DNA from: CAZQGJ01 sp964592905
Lineage (GTDB): Bacteria > Patescibacteriota > UBA1384 > CAYGGE01
NCBI GenBank assembly: GCA_964592905.1
Contig: CAZQGJ010000022.1
Span: 1-14,003, forward strand
DNA: 14,003 nt
Reading direction: 5' to 3'
This document shows positions 1 through 5,164 of the stretch, one piece after another; position 1 is the stretch's first letter; every line of letters starts with the position of its first letter. The position numbers and the translations under genes were made by a program. The notes below the pieces were generated by a model that had not been told where the DNA came from, ran no database searches, and saw nothing but the letters and a program-made list of their open reading frames with translations.

Positions 1-298
1 CTTCGAGTCGACCGACCATCTTGTCGCTGACGCCAGTTACTTCTTGTAAATTGGCCAAGACGAATTCCCCGGGATGCAATACAAAGGGTCTATCTTCGCT
101 AATGATAACCTCTTCCATTAAGTCGTCGACAGGTTGGCGGAGATCGATCACCGGTCGACCGGTTCGTTTAAAGACTAAAAAAGTCTGGTCAAGATGGAGA
201 TCGTAAGAGGCAGGTTGCAGATACTGCTCATCGAAGGGGTCGATCTTGATCTCGCCCTTGGCTAAAGCAACTTTAATATCTCGATCGGATAGAATCAT
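1..298 (-). CDS. dcd: dCTP deaminase, N-terminal part (cut by window edge)
   Basis: Reading the minus strand from the ATG at 298-296 gives an open frame to the window edge (99 residues) beginning MILSDRDIKVALAKGEIKID, then PFDEQYLQPASYDLHL. The start MILSDxDI and the block LQPASYDLxL are hallmarks of the trimeric dCTP deaminase/dUTPase fold. By family knowledge the enzyme turns dCTP into dUTP (or dUMP if bifunctional) for dTTP synthesis in the cytoplasm. The catalytic Glu region and the C-terminus lie outside, so mono- or bifunctionality cannot be judged. A Shine-Dalgarno-like GGGAG sits about 9 nt upstream of the ATG and supports this start. It diverges from smpB with 54 bp between the start codons. 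Confidence 0.93.
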   Translation of the reverse strand, partial: MILSDRDIKVALAKGEIKIDPFDEQYLQPASYDLHLDQTFLVFKRTGRPVIDLRQPVDDLMEEVIISEDRPFVLHPGEFVLANLQEVTGVSDKMVGRLE

Positions 299-322
299 TG
301 GCTGGTCTCCCTCTACTGAACT

Positions 323-354
323 ATTGCTCTAATCTATGTTAGATTAATAGCAAT
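323..354 (+). promoter_or_regulatory. Dyad that includes the smpB start codon
   Basis: ATTGCT (323-328) and TAATCT (330-335) pair with AGATTA (341-346) and AGCAAT (349-354), leaving a 5-nt loop and a small asymmetric bulge: about 12 bp. The first two bases of the smpB ATG (353-355) lie in the stem. No Shine-Dalgarno sequence precedes smpB. If transcription starts upstream of 323, the RNA hairpin would occlude the start codon; alternatively this is a DNA operator between the divergent dcd and smpB genes. Which applies cannot be decided here. Confidence 0.4.
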
Positions 355-799
355 GGAACAGCAAAAACGCAACCAAAGATTTATCAATCGCCGCGCTACT
401 TTTGACTATACTCTGACTGAGACAGAGACGGCTGGTCTGGTCTTGACCGGTGACGAGGTCAAGGCGGCGCGCTTGGGACGTGTCAACTTAACGGGTAGCT
501 ATGTCAAGGTTCTCTTTCTCGGTGGTCAAGTGCCCGAGCTTTGGCTAGTTGGCGCCAATTTTACCGGCACTCTCGATCCACAGCGCAGCCGAAAGCTTTT
601 GGTCACCAAGGCGCAACTAAAACAGCTGATCGGCCTGACCCAAGAGAAACAGTTGACATTAATTCCGCTCTCGCTCTATTTTAGGGCGGGGAGACTCAAG
701 CTGGATTTTGCCGTGGCTAAGGGCAAGAAAAACTACGACAAACGCCAGGCACTCAAAGAACAGGATCTTGACCGACAGGCTCATCGAGCCATGAAATAG
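353..799 (+). CDS. smpB: SsrA-binding protein SmpB
   Basis: 148 residues, the usual family length. SmpB binds the tRNA-like domain of tmRNA and brings it to stalled ribosomes for trans-translation. Visible family features are an N-terminal RFINRRATFDY segment (family: N-R-x-A-x-x-x-Y), TGDEVKAARLGRVNLTGSYV (family: G-x-E-V-K-S-x-R-x-G-x-x-x-L), a central LIPLSLYF strand, and a basic tail GKKNYDKRQALKEQDLDR that matches the C-terminal region inserted toward the mRNA channel. The start at 353 gives the expected N-terminus, although no Shine-Dalgarno sequence precedes it and a dyad covers the ATG. A structured RNA with its own promoter follows. No tmRNA gene is visible in this window. Confidence 0.97.
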   Translation: MEQQKRNQRFINRRATFDYTLTETETAGLVLTGDEVKAARLGRVNLTGSYVKVLFLGGQVPELWLVGANFTGTLDPQRSRKLLVTKAQLKQLIGLTQEKQLTLIPLSLYFRAGRLKLDFAVAKGKKNYDKRQALKEQDLDRQAHRAMK

Positions 800-828
800 T
801 GGTCAATATTCCCCCTAAATTCGGCAAT

Positions 829-837
829 TGTGGATAA
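829..837 (-). promoter_or_regulatory. Consensus DnaA box
   Basis: The plus strand reads TGTGGATAA, so the minus strand carries a perfect TTATCCACA. It lies just upstream of the putative promoter of the structured RNA and is flanked by two CAATTG hexamers (825-830, 841-846). A single 9-mer can occur by chance, but a second perfect copy occurs in another promoter region (10694-10702). Confidence 0.4.
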
Positions 838-843
838 AGCCAA

Positions 844-871
844 TTGACTATTTCTGCCAACAAGGTAACAT
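844..871 (+). promoter_or_regulatory. Promoter for the structured RNA
   Basis: TTGACT (844-849) and TAACAT (866-871) are separated by 16 bp. The predicted transcription start is near 878, five bases before the closing helix of the RNA at 883. A TATAGT at 877-882 is a rival -10 hexamer, but it would start transcription inside the closing helix and has no -35 at proper spacing. Confidence 0.5.
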
Positions 872-877
872 CTCACT

Positions 878-1020
878 ATAGTGTAGGTGGAAGCTCATTA
901 AACGAAATTATTTATTTGTTTTGTTAATTAATGAGCGTTCCACTTGGATGATACACTGGTAATCGGCTATGACCGCTTACTGGCGTATCAAATCCAGGTG
1001 GGACCACCTACTCTTTTTTT
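878..1020 (+). ncRNA. Structured small RNA of unknown class downstream of smpB
   Basis: About 140 nt, noncoding, with strong pairing seen directly. Closing helix P1: GTAGGTGG 883-890 with CCACCTAC 1004-1011. P2: 893-901 with 928-936 (9 bp), extendable inside by AACGAAA 901-907 with TTTTGTT 919-925. P3: 940-949 with 992-1001 (10 bp, one G-U), stacked on 950-954 with 985-989, continuing through 956-962 with 977-983 and CGG 964-966 with CCG 973-975 around a 6-nt loop. Together they form a three-way junction followed by a run of seven T at 1014-1020. An alternative fold pairs GTGGAA 887-892 with TTCCAC 938-943, which would free the 3' strand for a short terminator hairpin (996-1000 with 1005-1009). 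No plus-strand gene follows within 650 bp, so an independent RNA is likelier than a riboswitch. It lacks the tRNA-like end of tmRNA, the SRP helix-8 core and the RNase P core sequences. Confidence 0.72.
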
Positions 1021-1059
1021 GCGTCTTTAGAAATGAAAATTGCCGCTGGCGAATAGCGA

Positions 1060-1686
1060 CTAGAGGTCAAGCCAATAGACCGTCGGTGCCGGAATCGGTT
1101 CGGCCGCACTTAGCTGATCGAGAACCGGAATACTGATCTTAGTTAACTTGAGATCTATCCCTGCCGGACAACCTAGTAGGTAGGTTTGATTATAAAGGCG
1201 TAACGGTTTAGCACGATGAAGATGGCCGTGAAGATGGAGATAGGGGCCAGTCACCGGTAACGGCAAGTTGGGCGGTATGTGCGTTAAAAAGATAGTCCGT
1301 TGATTGATAGCTAAGGCTCTGAGGTCTAGATCGGCAAAGTCTGCTTCGTTGAGTAGCCCAAAGCCACCGATACCGGTGAAGTTATAGCCCTGCCACTCTA
1401 TCCGCTCTAAATGTAAATTAATACCGAGCTGTCGGGTAACCGTATAGGCACTGGTTGGCTCATTATTGCCGTGAATCGCACCCAGTTTAAAACCGAGATT
1501 AGCTATTGATTGATAGAGCTCTTTCAGGTATGGTAACTGTTCATCACGATTATTGATCGTATCGCCAAGTGAGAGCACTAAATGGTACTCTGGATCTACT
1601 ACCATCGATAGTAGCTTGAGGAGCTGTATCTTGGCCTGTATCGAATGATGAAAATCGGTTATAATCCATAAAGTTAAAGAATGCAT
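1060..1686 (-). CDS. Small calcineurin-like metallophosphoesterase
   Basis: 208 residues with all binuclear metallophosphoesterase motifs in order: D11-x-H13 (TDFH), G41-D42 with R47, G73-N74-N75-E76 (the GNH[D/E] position, with Asn in place of His), H136 (LTHIPP) and G154-H155-L156-H157. The compact fold resembles YfcE/MJ0936-type phosphodiesterases; the substrate is unknown and the protein should be cytoplasmic, as no signal peptide is visible. The replacement of the usual GNHD/E His, which normally assists protonation of the leaving group, is notable. The ATG at 1686-1684 lies in an ATGCAT palindrome that also holds the first ATG of der on the other strand, so the two genes overlap head to head by 6 bp. 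No Shine-Dalgarno sequence is seen. The next Met (residue 28) would remove the first metal ligands. Confidence 0.85.
   Translation of the reverse strand: MHSLTLWIITDFHHSIQAKIQLLKLLSMVVDPEYHLVLSLGDTINNRDEQLPYLKELYQSIANLGFKLGAIHGNNEPTSAYTVTRQLGINLHLERIEWQGYNFTGIGGFGLLNEADFADLDLRALAINQRTIFLTHIPPNLPLPVTGPYLHLHGHLHRAKPLRLYNQTYLLGCPAGIDLKLTKISIPVLDQLSAAEPIPAPTVYWLDL
1660..1665 (+). promoter_or_regulatory. -10 element for der
   Basis: A perfect TATAAT lies 15 bp before the first der ATG (21 bp before the second), inside the 5' part of the divergent metallophosphoesterase gene. No good -35 is found (TGTATC at 1637-1642 has 17-bp spacing but poor match). Transcription would start near 1672, giving a leader of about 9-15 nt without a Shine-Dalgarno sequence. 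Confidence 0.5.
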
Positions 1687-2744
1687 ATGTCTAAGATACC
1701 AAAAATTGTCATCCTCGGTCGACCAAACGTTGGCAAGAGCTCGCTTTTTAATGCTTTGATCCGTCGCAGGCAGGCGATCGTTAGCGCCAAGGCCGGCACG
1801 ACGCGCGACTATATTACCGCGGATTTGATTATTAATGGCCAGCTACTTGAGCTAATCGATACGGCTGGTGTTGATCGTGATCTCAAGCTCGTGACTCTAG
1901 GTGGAGAGATGGAGTCGATGCAACGGCTCGCCCTCGAGCAGGCGAGCGCCTTTGTTTTAGTTCTCAACGCCCGTGAAGGCCTGATGCCCGACGACTTGGC
2001 GATGATCAAGGCTTTAGAGAATCAAGAACGCCCAGTCATCGTCTTTATTAACAAAGCTGAATCATGGCCGCCAGTGGCGGAATTTTATAAACACCGGCTC
2101 GCCCCGATCGTGGTTGGTTCTGTAACGACCCGTCAGGGCCTCAACGAGCTCCGTCAAGCGATTTTAAGCGCAGTTGGCCTGTTAGATGAACAATCAACAC
2201 TCTCGGCTCAAATTGCCGATCTATCGGTCTGTATCGCCGGGCGACCAAACGTTGGCAAATCAGCCCTGTTTAATGCCTTAATTGGGCAAAAAAGAAGTAT
2301 CGTCAGCGAACTCCACGGCACAACACGGGATTCGGTTGATTACTTAATCCAGCGCCCTAACGGTAAGCTGATTAGATTTATTGATACAGCTGGCTTGCGT
2401 CGTGCCGGTAAGATCGGTAACGCCCAAACAGGTGGCGACAAGCTTGAACGCTACTCGGCCAACAGAACGCTCGAAGCGATTCGTCGATCGGACCNNNNNN
2501 NNNNGTCGATGCCAGCGAAGGCTTGACCAGGGGTGACGCCCATATCGCTATGAAGGCCTTGGCCGAAGAACGACCATATATTGTAATTTTGAATAAAGCC
2601 GATCTGCCCCGAGATGTTCGATTAGATCGCCGCTTTCCGTTTATGTGGAGACGGCCGGTTGTCGAGGTCAGCGCCTTAGAAAACCAAGGGATTGAAGAAC
2701 TATTTAGGACCTTGGAGCAAGAGATTGATACACTGGAGTCTTAA
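1681..2744 (+). CDS. der: GTPase Der (EngA), lacking the KH-like domain; contains a 10-N gap
   Basis: Tandem-GTPase ribosome-assembly factor acting on the 50S subunit. Domain 1: GRPNVGKSS (residues 13-21), DTAG, and NKAE where NKxD is usual. Domain 2: GRPNVGKSA (from residue 187), DTAGLRR, and NKAD shortly after the gap, then the SAL motif. The bases before the gap read ...RRSD and those after it VDASEGLTRGD, the expected Der sequence; frame continuity needs a gap of 3n+2 bases (11 or 14 would fit), so the shift is an assembly artefact. The product is about 355 residues against roughly 430-490 for typical Der: it ends at LEQEIDTLES right after domain 2, with no KH-like domain. The stop overlaps the 3' end of convergent lepB by 41 bp, so no room for the domain exists. 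A second start, ATG 1687 (MSKIPK...), is equally plausible. Confidence 0.93.
2495..2504. other. Assembly gap (10 N) inside der
   Basis: Ten N split der. The upstream frame leaves one base of a codon (c at 2494) and the downstream frame resumes with GTC at 2505, so 10 is not a possible length for an intact gene. About five residues of the hydrophobic strand preceding VDASEG are expected here. Confidence 0.95.
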
Positions 2745-3273
2745 TGATTCCAGGAATAGGGAAGAGCACGATACCGGCTCGACCAATGATATTTTCCTGA
2801 GGTAAGACGCCCCATTCGCGACTGTCGCTCGAGTGAGATCGATTATCGCCCATAACGAAGTATTGATTGAGCGCTAGTTGCTGTTCGAGATTGCCAGTAA
2901 TATTTTGACTGACAAAAGTTTTTGATTCTTCTAAATAAGACTCGGTTAACTTAACGCCGTTGATGTAGATCTGACCATCGGTAATATTGACCTTGTCGCC
3001 AGGCAGTCCGATCACGCGTTTGATATAGCTCTGTTCAGGGTGAGTCGGCGGATGAAAGACAACAACCTGTCCCCGTCGTAAACCGCCTCGCCACTGATAA
3101 AACAGCCGGTCAACGATTAGATACTGTCGATTATGTAAATTAGGTTCCATGCTCTGACCCTCAACTAAAAAGGGCTGAAAGACAAACAGTCTGAGGCTAA
3201 AGATTAGGACGGCCAAAAGTGCTAGGCCGGGCAAAGTGTCAAAAAAATTGAGCAATCGATTAATTAGCTTCAT
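2704..3273 (-). CDS. lepB: Signal peptidase I
   Basis: 189 residues. One N-terminal membrane segment (about 13-34), then S26-family motifs: GQSMEPNL with the nucleophile Ser41, YIKRVIGLPGD with the general base Lys85, and GDNRSHSSDSR (142-152), the conserved box E. It is membrane anchored with the catalytic domain outside, and cleaves signal peptides of Sec and Tat substrates. The start ATG shares ATGA with the TGA stop of miaA (4-bp overlap), so it is probably translationally coupled in a miaA-lepB operon. Its 3' end overlaps der convergently by 41 bp. The length is typical of single-anchor Gram-positive-like enzymes. Confidence 0.96.
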   Translation of the reverse strand: MKLINRLLNFFDTLPGLALLAVLIFSLRLFVFQPFLVEGQSMEPNLHNRQYLIVDRLFYQWRGGLRRGQVVVFHPPTHPEQSYIKRVIGLPGDKVNITDGQIYINGVKLTESYLEESKTFVSQNITGNLEQQLALNQYFVMGDNRSHSSDSREWGVLPQENIIGRAGIVLFPIPGIIKTPVYQSLAPRS

Positions 3274-4085
3274 GAGGTTAGATTATCAGGTTGCAGTCGG
3301 ATACTCAAGCGATATTTGAAGCCAGCGACGGTTACTTTGCGGATCAGGGCGCGAAAATTCTTTTGTTGATGCCGAGCAAACCGATAGATGGCTGTCGCTA
3401 ACTCTGTTTCACTCTGTTGCGAACGGTTGGCCAGCCAGCTAAATTCGAGGCCAAGAGGAGCTATTTCGGCAAGAGTTAAGTTAAACCGCTCTAAGTCGTT
3501 GGTTGACTCCTTGATTAAACCTTGATTCAGGCGGGTGGTCAGACGTTTTTGAATTCGACTGGAAAGGGCAGCTGGTTCGGGCTTGAGCCAGTAAATCTCT
3601 AACTCGTACTCAAGTCTAGGCGAAGCTGTGCCGCTCGAGGCCCGATGCCGCGGGTTAGTTAGGCTAGCGCCGGTGCCGTCGAAGTTATAGCCCATCAACC
3701 AGGCTTGAAGGTATAACCAACTACCACCAACTAGAATCGGTGTTTTTTGTCGTTCGAGACAGTCATTGACGACGCTCTCGGCAGCCTCGACCCAATCGTT
3801 GACGCTCAGTCGAGTTGAAACTGGCGCCAGATCAGTGAGCCACTGGGGAACTGGCTTTGAATCAGGTATTGCAATATAGCGTAGAGATGGATAGATAGAA
3901 GTTAGAGCCGAGCCGGTGTGATTCGGACTCAACTCACCCTCTTTACCTGAAGCAAGATCAAAACCCTGGTAAACCTGACGGCTATCGACAGAGATTAACT
4001 CACCGTTATTTTGGCTAACGAGGCTAGCCGCTAAGTGAGTTTTGCCAGAGGCGGTGGGGCCAATAACGATAATTATTTTTTTCAT
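3270..4085 (-). CDS. miaA: tRNA dimethylallyltransferase
   Basis: 271 residues, somewhat short for MiaA (about 300). The N-terminus has the P-loop GPTASGKT (residues 9-16) followed by ISVDSRQVYQGFDLASGK, matching the MiaA signature DSxQVYxGxDIxTxK with the catalytic Asp. LVGGSWLYLQAWLMGYNF corresponds to the family's VGGTGLYxxALLxG. RFARHQQKNFRAL matches the late [R/K]YA[K/R]RQxTWFR motif. By family knowledge it transfers a dimethylallyl group to N6 of A37 in tRNAs reading UNN codons. The central substrate-channel region appears shortened and the C-terminus ends at LQPDNLTS. First gene of a miaA-lepB operon with a good promoter just upstream. The start follows from the P-loop position. Confidence 0.93.
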   Translation of the reverse strand: MKKIIIVIGPTASGKTHLAASLVSQNNGELISVDSRQVYQGFDLASGKEGELSPNHTGSALTSIYPSLRYIAIPDSKPVPQWLTDLAPVSTRLSVNDWVEAAESVVNDCLERQKTPILVGGSWLYLQAWLMGYNFDGTGASLTNPRHRASSGTASPRLEYELEIYWLKPEPAALSSRIQKRLTTRLNQGLIKESTNDLERFNLTLAEIAPLGLEFSWLANRSQQSETELATAIYRFARHQQKNFRALIRKVTVAGFKYRLSIRLQPDNLTS

Positions 4086-4099
4086 TTTTAATACTATCT

Positions 4100-4128
4100 T
4101 TTAAAATTTGCAGGAACTTTTTTGTCAA
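4100..4128 (-). promoter_or_regulatory. Promoter of miaA-lepB
   Basis: On the minus strand TTGACA (4128-4123) and TTTAAA (4105-4100) are 17 bp apart. The predicted transcription start is near 4093, giving a leader of only about 8 nt before the miaA ATG at 4085 and no room for a Shine-Dalgarno sequence. Confidence 0.6.
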
Positions 4129-4338
4129 TGAGTTACGTGAAAGAAATGTATCATTTTTTCAGACATTTTGAGAAACTTGTAATCAACCAATTCCTCATAT
4201 TGTTTTGTTTGAAATTCAAGTGTACTCTGTAACAGATAAATAGAGTAGTGAAAAAATTTACTTTCCGTTCTCGAGCCGCCTGAGTCGTGTTCATTAACTA
4301 TTTAATAAATTAACAAATAATTATGGAGATTCTTATTT
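4129..4338. other. AT-rich intergenic stretch between miaA and the Ltp-repeat gene
   Basis: The 253 bp between the two divergent genes (the miaA promoter takes the left part) hold no supportable gene. An 11-bp palindrome TTGAAATTCAA lies near 4209-4219. GGAG at 4324-4327, 11 nt before the ATG at 4339, may be a loose Shine-Dalgarno sequence. No clear -35/-10 pair could be assigned for the rightward gene. Confidence 0.4.
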
Positions 4339-5119
4339 ATGGATAATCTGATTGTGTTGATATTTCTTAGTTCAATAATCTCGCTTATTATTGGGCTAAT
4401 TAAACCAACCGCTTTTGCGCGTTTTATTAGCGGGGAAATAACACGAAAAAAAGTTGCGGCCATCTTCGGTACTACTATTTTGGTCTCAATGATATTGATA
4501 GGAAATGCAGCAGATTCTACGAATGTTCATGACCAAGCCGGAACACAGCCCGTCGTATTAAGCGCTCCGATTGTCACAGAGAATAAAACTGATGTTCCCG
4601 CTTCCATCGAGGAGACTCCTGCAGTTACTCCAACGGCTAAGAAGTCAGAACCAAAAACTGCCCTCGCGCCTACCTCGACGTCGACATTATCTGCTACTCC
4701 AGCATCTACGCCTGGACTGGTAAAAAACGAGCTATCTAATCAAGCAAGCGCAGTTAATCAAGCAAAAGCGTATCTAAAAACCTCAGGCTTTTCTCGTGAC
4801 GGACNNNNNNNNNNNNNNNNNNNNNNNNNNNNNNNNNNNNNNNNNNNNNNNNNNNNNNNNNNNNNNNNNNNNNNNNNNNNNNNNNNNNNNNNNNNNNNNN
4901 NNNNTGGTAGCTCAATTGGAGTACGGTAAATTCACTCACGAACAGGCAGTTTATGGCGCAGATAACTCTGGTGCAAACTGGAATGATCAAGCAGTTAATC
5001 AAGCAAAAGCGTATCTAAAAACCTCAGGCTTTTCTCGTGACGGACTGGTAGCTCAATTGGAGTACGGTAAATTCACTCACGAACAGGCAGTTTATGGCGC
5101 CAGTGCGGTAGGATTATAA
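4339..5119 (+). CDS. Membrane-anchored protein with Ltp-type surface repeats; contains a 100-N gap
   Basis: Two hydrophobic segments (residues about 4-21 and 38-56), an extracytoplasmic-looking Thr/Pro/Ala-rich linker (about 57-135), then Ltp repeats (PF07553-like, 'host cell surface-exposed lipoprotein'): AVNQAKAYLKTSGFSRDGLV, then AQLEYGKFTHEQAVYGA, joined by DNSGANWNDQ. Known Ltp proteins include the superinfection-exclusion lipoprotein of Streptococcus phage TP-J34 and many Gram-positive surface proteins. Here no lipobox Cys is seen; the anchor is transmembrane. The frame changes across the N-run only on paper: bases before (GGA C) and after (TG GTA) join as GGA CTG GTA, exactly as in the intact repeat, so the real gap should be 0 or a multiple of the 141-nt unit. 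At least two repeat copies exist; the true number is unknown. Function in this organism is unproven; a cell-contact or phage-related role is speculation. Confidence 0.8.
4750..5100 (+). repeat. Tandem 141-nt repeats encoding Ltp modules
   Basis: The first 110 nt of the unit at 4991-5100 match, without a difference, the composite of 4750-4804 plus 4905-4959 on either side of the N-run. Unit length without the N is 141 nt (47 codons). The final copy diverges after position 5100 into the C-terminus. DNA-level identity points to recent duplication or homogenisation. Confidence 0.85.
4805..4904. other. Assembly gap (100 N) inside the repeat array
   Basis: Exactly 100 N, a common placeholder for a gap of unknown size. 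It breaks the array between the C and the TG of a CTG codon that is intact in the next copy, the pattern expected when an assembler cannot resolve identical tandem units. Confidence 0.9.
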
Positions 5120-5132
5120 ACGTTACAGGGAA

Positions 5133-5160
5133 AACTAAGCTAATTTAACTACTCTTAGTT
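5133..5160. terminator. Weak bidirectional hairpin between convergent genes
   Basis: AACTAAG (5133-5139) pairs with CTTAGTT (5154-5160), 7 bp with a 14-nt loop, between the Ltp-repeat gene stop (5119) and the ddl stop (5165). There is only TTTT on the minus-strand side and no clear T-run on the plus side, so it is at best a weak terminator. Confidence 0.4.
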
Positions 5161-5164
5161 CGAT

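Noticed and set aside
840..1020. tmRNA (ssrA) following smpB
   Set aside because: Too short, no tRNA-like acceptor/T-arm with GTTCRA and CCA, and no tag-peptide reading frame ending in Ala-Ala.
2523..2744. Separate 73-aa ORF beginning at 2523
   Set aside because: It is the continuation of der after the N-run; the frame change is caused by the filler length.
3270..3272. Alternative genetic code (UGA recoded, as in Gracilibacteria)
   Set aside because: TGA ends miaA in an ATGA overlap with lepB and no in-frame TGA interrupts any recognised gene.
4796..5119. Separate 107-aa ORF across the 100-N gap
   Set aside because: It is the C-terminal part of the Ltp-repeat protein in the frame that would be continuous if the gap were 0 or a multiple of 141.
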